A stretch of DNA of 29,774 nucleotides from an uncultured Solirubrobacter sp. (GTDB lineage: Bacteria; Actinomycetota; Thermoleophilia; Solirubrobacterales; Solirubrobacteraceae): NCBI GenBank assembly GCA_937871635.1, contig CALMNS010000570.1, forward strand, positions 1 through 29,774, read 5' to 3'. Of the stretch, positions 7,491-14,842 are shown piece after piece; the first letter of the stretch is position 1; the number at the start of each line of letters is the position of its first letter. Below the pieces are notes generated by a model. That model was not told the origin of the DNA. It searched no databases and saw only the letters and a list, made by a program, of their open reading frames with translations. The translations under genes were made by a program, and so were the position numbers.

Positions 7491-9238
7491 GCCTCCCGGA
7501 GGCCGAAGCCGGCCAGCAGCTCACGACTCCGGCGGGCCCGGCTGAGTGGGGCAGCGACGTGATCGCTGAGCAGCTGCGCGCGCTGGGCATCCCCTACATG
7601 AGCCTGACCCCGGGGTCGAGCTACCGCGGCCTGCACGACAGCCTCGTCAACCATCTCGGCGGCCAGGACCCGAGCATGGTCCTCTGCCTCCACGAGCAGC
7701 ATGCAGTCGCCGTGGCCCACGGCTACGCAAAGGCGGCCGAGCAGCCCATGCTTGTCGCCCTGCACGCGAACGTCGGCCTCATGAATGCGGCGATGGCGGT
7801 GTACAACGCCTTCTGCGACCGGGTACCGATGCTGATCGTCGGCGCCAACGGTCCTTGGGATGCCGCCCAGCGGCGGCCGTGGATCGATTGGCTGCACAGC
7901 TCGGGCGATCCCGGTGCGCTGATCCGTCAGTTCGTCCGCTGGGACGACCAACCAGCGTCCGTCCAGGCATCGCTCGAGTCCCTGGTCCGCGGCCTGCAGC
8001 TGACCACGAGCCGCCCGAGCGCGCCGGTCTACGTCTGCTTGGACGTCAGTGTGCAGGAGCAGCCGATCGAAGAGGCGACAGCCCCGCTGCCCGTCGACCG
8101 CTTCCCGGCCCCGGTCCTGGCCGCGCCGTCTCCCGAGGTGGTCGCCCGGGTCTCCCGGCTGTTGCGCGGCGCGGCGGCGCCCGTCGTGCTCGTTGGCCGG
8201 GTGACGCGCGACCCTGACGCCTGGGGCCGCCGCGTCCGACTGGCCGAGGCGGTCGGCGCGCGCGTGGGCACGGACTTGAAGGTCGGCTCGACGTTCCCGA
8301 CTGCGCACCGTCTGCACCTCGGCCAGCCGGGATACATGCCGGACGCCGAGCTTCGAGAGGCGCTCCGCGACGCCGATGTCGTGCTTTCGCTGGACTGGAT
8401 CGACCTCGGCGGGACCCTCCGCGCCGCCTTCGGTGAGGAGCCGGTCTCGGCCACCGTCGTCTCGTGCAGCGCCGACGCCACGCTGCACAACGGCTGGAGC
8501 AAGGACCACTTCGAGCTCCCGGTCAGCGACCTCAATCTCGACGTTCATCCGGACGTTCTCGTCGAGGCGCTCCTGCCCTCGCTCGAGGAGCATCCCCCTG
8601 CAACCACGACTGCGTCCGCCGGGACTGCGGCGTCGGCGGCCGAGGACCTGTCCGACGAGATCACGATGGCGACGCTCGGTCGGGCGCTGCGGCAAGCCGT
8701 CGGCGAACAGGAGGTCTGTCTGGCCCGCGTCCCACTTGGATGGGCGTCCGAGGAATGGCCCTTCGCGCACCCGCTGGACTGCTTGGGCGCCGACGGCGGG
8801 GGCGGTGTCGGCTCAGGGCCGGGGATGACGGTCGGCGCGGCGCTCGCGCTGCGCAACGAGAAGCGGCTCGTCGTGGGCGTCCTCGGCGACGGCGACACGC
8901 TCATGGGCGCCTCCGCCCTGTGGACGGCGGCGAACATGGGACTGCCGGTGCTCATCGTGGCGGCCAACAACGGCTCCTTCTACAACGACGAGATCCACCA
9001 GGGCAGGGTGGCGGCCCGACGAGACCGCCCTCAGGAGAACGCCTGGATCGGGGTGCGCATCGACCGTCCACGCCCCGACCTCGCCGAGCACGTGCGCGGC
9101 CTCGGCGTCGACAGTCATGGCCCGATCCGAACCCTCGAGGAACTGGCGGGACTGCTGCCGCGTGCTGTCGAGTATGCGCAGCTCGGACCCGTCTTCGTCG
9201 ACGTCCACGTCGTCCGCGATGCCTACCAGGTCGGGTGA
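7487..9238 (+). CDS. Thiamine diphosphate-dependent enzyme (benzoylformate decarboxylase / acetolactate synthase-like)
   Basis: This 583-residue protein starts at a GTG overlapping the aldehyde dehydrogenase stop. It has the three-domain layout of ThDP decarboxylases: a Pyr domain (about 20-190) with the activating Glu70 in 'CLHEQHAVAVAHGYAKA', a central domain (about 215-370) beginning 'EVVARVSRLLRG', and a PP domain with GDGD at 467-470 followed by 'LPVLIVAANNGSFYND', the metal-ThDP motif. The family decarboxylates or ligates 2-oxo acids. Coupling to an aldehyde dehydrogenase suggests decarboxylation to an aldehyde. 'LTPGSSYRGLHDSL' replaces the 'FGxPG' motif usual in acetolactate synthases, arguing against branched-chain biosynthesis. 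The substrate could be an aryl glyoxylate, but this is not established by sequence. Confidence 0.88.
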   Translation: MSLPEAEAGQQLTTPAGPAEWGSDVIAEQLRALGIPYMSLTPGSSYRGLHDSLVNHLGGQDPSMVLCLHEQHAVAVAHGYAKAAEQPMLVALHANVGLMNAAMAVYNAFCDRVPMLIVGANGPWDAAQRRPWIDWLHSSGDPGALIRQFVRWDDQPASVQASLESLVRGLQLTTSRPSAPVYVCLDVSVQEQPIEEATAPLPVDRFPAPVLAAPSPEVVARVSRLLRGAAAPVVLVGRVTRDPDAWGRRVRLAEAVGARVGTDLKVGSTFPTAHRLHLGQPGYMPDAELREALRDADVVLSLDWIDLGGTLRAAFGEEPVSATVVSCSADATLHNGWSKDHFELPVSDLNLDVHPDVLVEALLPSLEEHPPATTTASAGTAASAAEDLSDEITMATLGRALRQAVGEQEVCLARVPLGWASEEWPFAHPLDCLGADGGGGVGSGPGMTVGAALALRNEKRLVVGVLGDGDTLMGASALWTAANMGLPVLIVAANNGSFYNDEIHQGRVAARRDRPQENAWIGVRIDRPRPDLAEHVRGLGVDSHGPIRTLEELAGLLPRAVEYAQLGPVFVDVHVVRDAYQVG

Positions 9239-9240
9239 GG

Positions 9241-9987
9241 ATGTCGAACGCACCCTCGGAGCGGGACGTCCGCGAGTCGGTAGCACTGGCTGGCCGGGTG
9301 CTCGCGGCCAATGGTCACAACGACTACATCTGGGGCCACGTCGCCGTCCGCGATCCGGCCGGCCGCGGGCTGTGGATGAAGGCCTCAGGCCAGGGCTTCG
9401 ACGAGGTGACCGCCGAGTCGGTGATCCTCGTCGGGTTCGACGGGATGGTGCTCAAGGGGACCGGCCGCAGTCACGTCGAGTGGCCCATCCACGCCTCGGT
9501 GATGCAGGCCCGCCCCGATGTCGGCGCGACCGTGCACACCCACCCTCCGCACGCAATCGCGCTCGCCGCCTCCGACGCCCCGCTGCGGCCGGTCTCCCAC
9601 TCGAGCACGCTCTTCGTCCCGCCGGCCGTGCCGCGCTTCACGCAGACCGCCAACCTCATCGTGACGGCCGAGCTCGGCGATGCCGTGGCGAGTTCCCTCG
9701 GCGACGAGGGCGCGGCGTTCCTCGTCAACCACGGCATCGTCACCGCGGGTGCGGGCATCCCCGCCGCGGTCATCCGCGCCGTCCTCCTCGAGGATGCCTG
9801 CCACCAGCAAGCGCTCTGCGGCGCCTTCGGCCGGCCGGCGACCTGGCCAGACGATGACGCGGCGCTCCAGAAACGAGCGGCCCTTTGGAACGAGACACAC
9901 CTCGGCCAGCTCTGGGACTTCCTCGTCCGCCAGCTCGATCGCATTCCGTCGGCTGAGATGGCCCTGGGCGGGCCTAGTTCCGCCTAG
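9241..9987 (+). CDS. Class II aldolase/adducin family protein
   Basis: This 248-residue protein starts two bases after the ThDP enzyme stop and is the third gene of the operon. It has the class II aldolase fold with zinc-binding His in 'VGATVHTHPPHAIALA' and a later His in 'AAFLVNHGIVTAG'; 'GHNDYIWGHVAVRD' is the N-terminal phosphate/carboxylate region. Known members include fuculose-phosphate-type aldolases, but also decarboxylases of hydroxylated aromatic acids such as dihydroxyphthalate and dihydroxy-cumate. In this aromatic cluster a decarboxylase or a lyase acting on a hydroxy-oxo acid is more likely than sugar metabolism. It is convergent with the hydrolase-family gene, 13 bases apart. 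Confidence 0.88.
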   Translation: MSNAPSERDVRESVALAGRVLAANGHNDYIWGHVAVRDPAGRGLWMKASGQGFDEVTAESVILVGFDGMVLKGTGRSHVEWPIHASVMQARPDVGATVHTHPPHAIALAASDAPLRPVSHSSTLFVPPAVPRFTQTANLIVTAELGDAVASSLGDEGAAFLVNHGIVTAGAGIPAAVIRAVLLEDACHQQALCGAFGRPATWPDDDAALQKRAALWNETHLGQLWDFLVRQLDRIPSAEMALGGPSSA

Positions 9988-10000
9988 GGCCTGAGGCTGC

Positions 10001-10864
10001 TCAGCCGGAGAACGCTGCGCGCCTGCGCACCGGCATGGTCAGCTCGCCGACGTGCGAGACGGTGAGCACGACCTCCTCGCCGTCCTGGATCGGGGCGACG
10101 CCCTCCGGCGTGCCGGTGGCGATCAAGTCGCCAGGCTCGAGCGTCATGGCTTGCGAGTACAACTCGACGAGGCGCCGGATGCCGTAGATCATGTGCTTGG
10201 TGTTGGAGCGCTGGCGCACCTCGCCGTCGACGGTCAGCTGGAAGTCCAGGTTCTCGGGGTCGGTGACCTCGTCAGCGGTCACGATTGCCGGTCCGATGGG
10301 CGTGAAGGTGTCGAGGCTCTTGCGGTAGGAACGGTCCTCCTCGCCCCGGACGGTGACGTCCAGCAGCGGGACGTAGCCGAACACGTAGTCGAGTGCGTCC
10401 GACTGGCTGACGGCCTTGGCGCGCCGGCCGATGACCACGCCGACCTCGGCCTCGTGGTCGACGCGGCGGTCCTCCCAGGGCAGCTCGATGACCTCGCTGG
10501 GCCCGATGATGGAGGAGTTGGCCTTGATGAACCCGGCGTAGGTTTCAATGGACTTGATGTCCGCGTCGCGGTACACCCCGTCGCTGCCGCCCATCTCGGA
10601 CTGGTGGCGACGGTAGTTGACCGGCGCGGCGACGATCTTCCCCGGGCGGGGCTGTGGCGCCATAAGCGTCACCTCCGACAGGGTCAGCGCGGCCTGGTCG
10701 GATGCCTGCGCCGCATCGGCCCGGAGCTGATCCCAGGACGCGATCAGGGACGTCATCCGGTCAGACGGCGCTGTCTGCGCCGGAAGCAGGCTGGTGATGT
10801 CGGCGATCATGTCGCCCTCCGTCAGCACGCCGACTCGATGATCGTCAAACATGCAGAGTCGCAT
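10001..10864 (-). CDS. Fumarylacetoacetate hydrolase family protein, probable fumarylpyruvate hydrolase
   Basis: This 287-residue protein starts at an ATG preceded by GAGGAGGCGCC. Metal and substrate motifs are 'VDHEAEVGVVIGR' (metal-binding Glu residues), 'KSLDTFTPIGPAIV' and 'DLIATGTPEGVAP', all characteristic of the family. Members hydrolyse fumarylacetoacetate or fumarylpyruvate, or act on oxo-diene acids. In a gentisate cluster the expected missing step is fumarylpyruvate to fumarate plus pyruvate, and this gene fills it. The N-terminal extension (about residues 1-70) is normal for the longer subgroup. It diverges from the VOC gene at 11021. The family is sure and the exact reaction is likely. 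Confidence 0.9.
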   Translation of the reverse strand: MRLCMFDDHRVGVLTEGDMIADITSLLPAQTAPSDRMTSLIASWDQLRADAAQASDQAALTLSEVTLMAPQPRPGKIVAAPVNYRRHQSEMGGSDGVYRDADIKSIETYAGFIKANSSIIGPSEVIELPWEDRRVDHEAEVGVVIGRRAKAVSQSDALDYVFGYVPLLDVTVRGEEDRSYRKSLDTFTPIGPAIVTADEVTDPENLDFQLTVDGEVRQRSNTKHMIYGIRRLVELYSQAMTLEPGDLIATGTPEGVAPIQDGEEVVLTVSHVGELTMPVRRRAAFSG

Positions 10865-10918
10865 GGCGCCTCCTCGGGCTCCGAGTCCTCGACGCGATCG
10901 GCGCCGCGTCTGTCAAGC

Positions 10919-10945
10919 AGAACAATGTCTTGTAGTACGCTACCA
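10919..10945. promoter_or_regulatory. Possible operator upstream of hydrolase-family gene
   Basis: AGAAC (10919-10923) followed by GTAG-N4-CTAC (10934-10945) lies about 55-80 bases upstream of the minus-strand start. The AGAAC/GTTCT word is shared with the other three promoters of the gentisate island. Weak on its own. Confidence 0.25.
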
Positions 10946-11020
10946 GCACGGGACGCGCAGGGCGACTGAGGCCGAGTCGGTTCTCGCAAGTAGATTCCAT
11001 GTCTGCCCTACGGTATTCAG

Positions 11021-11551
11021 ATGGAACGCGAGAGCTTCAGTCTTCATCACACCGCAATCGTCGTTCGCGACCTGAGCAAGTCGGTCGCCTTCTACTGCGA
11101 CAACTTCGGCGGCGCGATTGACCACGACATCCAAGACGTGTCGGGTCCCGATGCGGCCGCGCTGCACCAACTCGACGCAGTCCGCTTGACACGGACGTTC
11201 CTGCGCTTCGGCACGACGCAACTCGAGCTGTTGATGTTCGCCGAGCCCGAGGACGGCCGCGACCTCCAGACGCGCGCCAACGACTATGGCGTGCGCCACA
11301 TCTGCTTCCAGAGCCCGGACGTGGCAGCGGCCTACAAGCAGTTGAGCGGGCGTGGCATCGAGTTCACCAGGCCGCCGCACATCGTCAACCACGGGGACGG
11401 CACGACGACCGTGCTGGCCTTCTGCTTCGACCTGGACGGCACCCGCATCGAGCTCCTCCAGCCGCCGGCCGAGGCCGCGGTGGCGGGCGCCGACGCGCTG
11501 AGTCGATCAGAGCGAGCGGTGAGCGCCCGCCGACCGTCGCCGAGCCGATAA
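11021..11551 (+). CDS. VOC (glyoxalase/bleomycin resistance) family protein
   Basis: This 176-residue protein has a VOC fold: 'FSLHHTAIVVRDLSKSVAFY' gives the first metal-site His, 'YGVRHICFQSPDVAAAY' the second His, and 'DLDGTRIELLQP' the Glu. The arrangement resembles lactoylglutathione lyase, methylmalonyl-CoA epimerase or small ring-cleavage-like enzymes. There is no obvious Shine-Dalgarno; TACGGT at 11009-11014 would place transcription start at or near the ATG, so the mRNA may be leaderless. The tail beyond residue 150 is low-complexity (AEAAVAGADALSRSE). It diverges from the fumarylpyruvate hydrolase candidate, hinting at use in the same catabolism. Substrate unknown. Confidence 0.85.
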   Translation: MERESFSLHHTAIVVRDLSKSVAFYCDNFGGAIDHDIQDVSGPDAAALHQLDAVRLTRTFLRFGTTQLELLMFAEPEDGRDLQTRANDYGVRHICFQSPDVAAAYKQLSGRGIEFTRPPHIVNHGDGTTTVLAFCFDLDGTRIELLQPPAEAAVAGADALSRSERAVSARRPSPSR

Positions 11552-11867
11552 ACGCTCCTTGGCGCCGCCGGCGGGCCGGATAGGGCCGATCCGCAGTGGC
11601 CCGCGAATGACGAAGAACCGATTGGGCGGCCTCGTCGACGAGGCGACCGAAGCGTTCGGCTACCGGGGTCCTTCCAAGGGACCGAGCGCCTCGCATCCGT
11701 CGAACACCAGCACGTCGATCATCGTCATCCCCCGGAGGTTGCCACACAGCGAAGACGGTTAACTATGGCCCGGTCACCGGATGGGACCAGGACCGCGGCG
11801 CGGACGGGGCTGTTGGCGACCTCTGTCGTGGGACCGCGCAGCCAGTCCCGGGTGTCACCTCCCCTCC
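11552..11867. other. 316-base non-coding stretch with hairpins
   Basis: No convincing gene is seen. A hairpin at 11667-11683 (GGTCCTT-cca-AGGGACC, with one G-T pair) lies between the convergent VOC and YciI genes and may be a terminator. It has no T-tract. A self-complementary CCGCCGGCGG lies just after the VOC stop. Confidence 0.4.
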
Positions 11868-12188
11868 TCAAGTCTTTTGCAGGAACAGGTCGAAGGCCGG
11901 GCTCCGTTTCGGGAAGTCGGTCGCGCCGAACTGCGTGACGTTGTACTCGGCCACACCAGTCTCGACGAAGGGGTCGCTCGCGAGCCAGCGCTCCACATCC
12001 TCACGGTCGTTCCCGACGGCGACGATGAGGCCACCGACCGGCGGCTCGCGACGGCCGGAAACCAGCACGCGACCTGCCTCGTACCCGGCCTCGACCCACT
12101 CGCTGTGTCGCGGGAGGACCGTGTCGACCTCCGCGATCGGTCGACGATACTCGGAGATGAGGACGAACATCGGGGTCAGCTCGGCCAT
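11868..12188 (-). CDS. YciI family protein
   Basis: This 106-residue protein has the ferredoxin-like YciI fold. The first strand 'MFVLISEYRRP' is followed by 'LPRHSEWVEAGYEAGRVLVSG', whose His and downstream residues match the conserved active-site region, then 'GLIVAVGNDREDVERWLASDPF', a hallmark of the family, and 'AEYNVTQFG'. Members are small enzymes or ligand-binding proteins often encoded beside catabolic genes; one is a chloromuconolactone dehalogenase. The ATG overlaps the end of the upstream dehydrogenase by 13 bases, so the two are co-translated. No specific reaction can be given. Confidence 0.88.
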   Translation of the reverse strand: MAELTPMFVLISEYRRPIAEVDTVLPRHSEWVEAGYEAGRVLVSGRREPPVGGLIVAVGNDREDVERWLASDPFVETGVAEYNVTQFGATDFPKRSPAFDLFLQKT

Positions 12189-13051
12189 GTTGCCTCCTTT
12201 TTCGCAAGAACCTCGATAACGCTCGCAAAGTCGCTGTCCCGGAAACCGAGCTCTTCGGCACGGGCGTAGGTGGCGTCGACCACCTCGGTCACCGGCAGCT
12301 CGACTTCCTGACGCGCCGCGACGGTGCGGATCAAGTCGAGGTCCTTACGGATCAGTCCGACCGTGGCCGTCGCCTCGTAGTCGGCATTGACGATCGCCTC
12401 TGCCTTGTACGCAAGGAAAGGCGAACTGATCACGCTGTTGCGCAGTTGGTCGGTCACTGCCTGACGGGAGAGGCCGAGTGCCTCGCCGAGAGCGAGGCTC
12501 TCGGCGACAAGCTCCATCGTGCCGATCACGACGAGATTGACGATCAGCTTCATTGCCCTCGCCTCGTCGGCCGAGCCGATCAGCGCGGATTTGGCCGCGA
12601 TGACGTTCAGCAGGCGCGCGGCTCGCTCGTAGTCCTCATCGCGACCGGAGCAGATGACGGTGAGCTGACCGCTCTCGGCGAGCTGCGCGCTGCCGCTCAC
12701 CGGCGCGCAGAGCAAAGAGCCGCCCGCGGCCTCGATTCGCTTCCGCGCGACGGCGGACGCCTCCGGGTCGACGGTCGAAGCGTCGACCACCAGCAGGCCG
12801 TCCCGCATGCCCTCGAGCAGACCGTCGACCGCGCTCAGCAACTGTTCACCGGTCGCGACCGAGATCAGCACGACATCGCAGCGTCGCGCCAGCTCGGCGG
12901 GGATATCGACCGGCACCAACCCGTAACCACTCAGCTCCCGGCCCCGATCCGGGTTGATGTCGTAGCCGTACACCTCCTCGCCGGCGCCGAGCAGGTTGCG
13001 TGCCATCGAACCTCCCATCACCCCGAGCCCGAGGACGCCGAACCCGGCCAT
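12176..13051 (-). CDS. NAD(P)-dependent beta-hydroxyacid dehydrogenase (3-hydroxyisobutyrate dehydrogenase family)
   Basis: This 291-residue enzyme begins with the dinucleotide-binding motif 'GVLGLGVMGGSMARNLL' (residues 5-21). Further signatures are 'LLVVDASTVDPE' and 'GSLLCAPVSGSAQLAESGQL' for substrate binding, and 'ARAMKLIVNLVVIGTMELVAE' carrying the catalytic Lys. The family oxidises or reduces beta-hydroxy acids such as 3-hydroxyisobutyrate, tartronate semialdehyde or related acids. The start overlaps the stop of a 40-residue ORF as TGATG and the end overlaps the YciI gene, giving a compact three-gene unit. The substrate is not evident; context suggests acids from aromatic breakdown. 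Confidence 0.92.
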   Translation of the reverse strand: MAGFGVLGLGVMGGSMARNLLGAGEEVYGYDINPDRGRELSGYGLVPVDIPAELARRCDVVLISVATGEQLLSAVDGLLEGMRDGLLVVDASTVDPEASAVARKRIEAAGGSLLCAPVSGSAQLAESGQLTVICSGRDEDYERAARLLNVIAAKSALIGSADEARAMKLIVNLVVIGTMELVAESLALGEALGLSRQAVTDQLRNSVISSPFLAYKAEAIVNADYEATATVGLIRKDLDLIRTVAARQEVELPVTEVVDATYARAEELGFRDSDFASVIEVLAKKEATWPS

Positions 13052-13173
13052 CAGCTGTGGTTCCCGGCGACGTCTGGGAGGCGAACGTCGAGCGGCGTGT
13101 CAGGCTCGAGGTCGCCGAGCCGGATCGTCTTCAGATCGACGGGATGAAGCCGGGGAACCGCGATGGTGCTCAT
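13051..13173 (-). CDS. Small ORF of unknown function, translationally coupled
   Basis: The ATG at 13173, with GAGG four bases upstream, opens a 40-residue reading frame whose TGA shares one base with the ATG of the dehydrogenase. The peptide (MSTIAVPRLHPVDLKTIRLG at its N-terminus, ending RLPDVAGNHS) has balanced composition, unlike the arginine-rich shadow frames nearby, so it is probably translated. I do not recognise it. It could be a genuine small protein, a coupling leader, or the surviving N-terminus of a larger gene truncated at the dehydrogenase junction. Nothing in it suggests a signal peptide or membrane segment. Confidence 0.5.
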   Translation of the reverse strand: MSTIAVPRLHPVDLKTIRLGDLEPDTPLDVRLPDVAGNHS

Positions 13174-13228
13174 CTGACCTCGTTTACGGCGTTGATCGGA
13201 TTGACTGCGAGTGAAGAGGGCTTCCGGT

Positions 13229-13247
13229 CCGCAGGGAGGGCCTGCGG
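13229..13247. terminator. Terminator-like hairpin
   Basis: CCGCAGG (13229-13235) pairs with CCTGCGG (13241-13247) around a five-base loop. There is no T-tract. It lies just after the end of the decayed minus-strand frame at 13256 and before the small ORF, where a terminator for that remnant would be expected. Confidence 0.45.
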
Positions 13248-13255
13248 GTCCCGGC

Positions 13256-13510
13256 TTATGCTTCGCTGGCGGGGACCTGCTTCTGGCCGCGGAACCTGAG
13301 CAGCCCTCCCACCGCACCGGCTCGGCGCGCGGTCCCCTGATAGCGAGCGAGGCCGACCGCGATCAGCAGTGCGACGCCGTTGAACAGGTGGGGGATCCCA
13401 GCCGTGAGCTGACGTGCGGGATCGCTCCCGCATCCGCCGGTGCACCGCCTCAGCCCGGTGCCATTTCGGCGATGGAGACATAGCCAGTTGTCGTACCGCG
13501 ATCGATCGTC
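13256..13510 (-). pseudogene. Remnant of a membrane protein gene, possibly a transporter
   Basis: No intact gene fits here, but pieces look coding. The end of one minus frame reads 'GIPHLFNGVALLIAVGLARY' followed by a basic tail and a stop at 13256, which resembles a last transmembrane helix with a cytoplasmic tail. Near 13450-13490 a different frame reads 'GYVSIAEMAPG' then a stop, reminiscent of the 'SIAEMASAYP' segment of APC-family amino-acid permeases. Upstream lie a promoter, an operator and AGGAGG; downstream lies a hairpin. I read this as a transcription unit whose gene has lost most of its interior. The APC assignment is weak. Confidence 0.35.
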
Positions 13511-13518
13511 CCTCCTAC

Positions 13519-13569
13519 TGTGTACAGCGGTCACACCAACTGTACACACTCGGCCGCGAGCTAACAAGT
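13519..13569 (-). promoter_or_regulatory. Promoter with perfect 9-bp inverted-repeat operator
   Basis: TGTGTACAG (13519-13527) and CTGTACACA (13540-13548) form a perfect inverted repeat with a 12-base spacer. On the minus strand TTGTTA, 17 bases, then TACAGT (13541-13546) gives a good sigma-70-type promoter whose -10 lies inside the upstream arm, so a bound repressor would block it. AGGAGG at 13511-13516 follows at ribosome-site distance. No intact gene begins downstream. Confidence 0.6.
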
Positions 13570-14104
13570 GATCGAGCGGAAATGTGAAACCCGTCGCCAT
13601 TTCCGCGCCATCTGAGCGGCTCGCACTTGACGTCGGCTCCACATCCTGTCTACAGTTCGCTCCTCGACGCGGCGACCATTCAGCGCTGTCGCCCAACGCG
13701 GAAGGCCTCAGCGAGGCCGATGAGGAAGCAGACGGAATGAGACAAACCACCGATCGAGCCGGCGACAGGTCCAGCCCCGGGATCAGATCCGAGGCATCAA
13801 CGGGCTGGGACGCCGAAGCGGTCGCTCAAACTGAACTCCCGTCAGGCGCTCGCGCCAGGCGACTGCCTCATGGAACTGGCCGGCGCGGCGCGGGAAACGG
13901 ACGCCACCCGTCTGCAGGACGGAAGCTGGGCCTACGCCGCTTCTGACGCACCGGTACTCGGACTTCACGGAACGCTTTGCGAAAGTCTGGCATCCGGAAA
14001 GTTAGGGACTTCCACGGACTCGGGCACCCAGCGGCAAGGCGTCGTTGGGTGTGTCCGTCGTTGCTCCTGCAACACATTATCCATCACATGAAAGGTACGT
14101 ACGA
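13549..14104. other. 556-base stretch without a convincing gene
   Basis: On the plus strand TTGACG (13627-13632), 18 bases, TACAGT (13651-13656) looks like a promoter. It is followed by an ORF at 13737-13946 (69 residues after GAGGAAG), but the protein is arginine/glycine-rich, matches nothing I know and is probably not real. Frames near 13870-14040 look fragmentary. The region may be decayed coding DNA or the leader of the EthD-like gene. Confidence 0.35.
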
Positions 14105-14842
14105 ATGACGCCGGAACTTCTCATCCAGGGACCTATTGTCAAGGCTCAATATCTCCTAGACGTCACCGAGGGGGCGTCGCTAGACGATCTTCTGGGAGCC
14201 ACCGTGGCCTATGCGAGGGAGCGCTGGGGCTCACTCGAGGCCGATCCTCGATCGCGGATTCGAGTGTCAAAGCTCGCCAGCGACGTCAAGGCGGGCGCAC
14301 TCCACGCCGCCATGGGAGGTAAGCCCTTTCCGCTGGTGCTCGAGATCGTGGTGGGTGGCTCGGACCTGCAGACGATGACTACGACGGCCAAGGGGCTGGC
14401 AAGCGCCATCGGGCCGACGCTTGACGCGGACCAGTCGTGTGCGCTCGTCGGCCCCGAGTACAAGTTCCAGCCATCAGAGGACGGCGAGGTGCAACTGATC
14501 GTCGCCGTCGCGCGCCCGCTGACGATGTCGTATGAGGCGTTTCACGAGCGCTGGTTGAACGGCCACGGCTGGCTGGTCAAGTCGTGGTCCGACCAGACGG
14601 GCTCGGGGTACCGGCAGTTGCACGCCGACCCCAAAGCGAGTTGGCTCGCGGCGCAGGCCGCTGGCCTCGGACAACACGACTACGAGGGAACCGGTACGGG
14701 AGTCTTTGCGTCGGTGGAAGCGTACGCGCAGCTGTTAGGTGACCCCGCTTCCGTCGCCCCCGTGCTGGAGGACGAGCGCGCATTCGTGGACCACTCCGCG
14801 TCTCGACCCGGACTCTACGAAACAGAGCTTCTGCTGGGATAA
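14105..14842 (+). CDS. EthD domain-containing protein
   Basis: The ATG at 14105 has GAAAGG nine bases upstream and is preferred over an upstream in-frame ATG at 14045. The protein has 245 residues. The C-terminal half contains 'MSYEAFHERWLNGHGWLVKS', close to the EthD signature in which an aromatic-x-x-W-x-x-x-H pattern marks the ferredoxin-like dimeric barrel. The N-terminal half (YLLDVTEGASLDDLLGATVA and following) may be a second divergent copy of the same barrel, giving a tandem EthD protein. EthD-like proteins occur with ether, polyketide and aromatic degradation genes; their reactions are mostly unknown. It stands alone on the plus strand. Confidence 0.75.
   Translation: MTPELLIQGPIVKAQYLLDVTEGASLDDLLGATVAYARERWGSLEADPRSRIRVSKLASDVKAGALHAAMGGKPFPLVLEIVVGGSDLQTMTTTAKGLASAIGPTLDADQSCALVGPEYKFQPSEDGEVQLIVAVARPLTMSYEAFHERWLNGHGWLVKSWSDQTGSGYRQLHADPKASWLAAQAAGLGQHDYEGTGTGVFASVEAYAQLLGDPASVAPVLEDERAFVDHSASRPGLYETELLLG

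Noticed and set aside
10001..10864. Assignment of the hydrolase-family gene to 2-hydroxyhepta-2,4-diene-1,7-dioate isomerase of the homoprotocatechuate route
   Set aside because: No homoprotocatechuate genes are nearby, while gentisate genes are; fumarylpyruvate hydrolysis fits better, although sequence alone cannot separate them.
13737..13946. 69-residue plus-strand ORF with a promoter-like sequence and GAGGAAG upstream
   Set aside because: The protein is Arg/Gly-rich with no family resemblance and neighbouring frames are equally open; the upstream signals may be chance.
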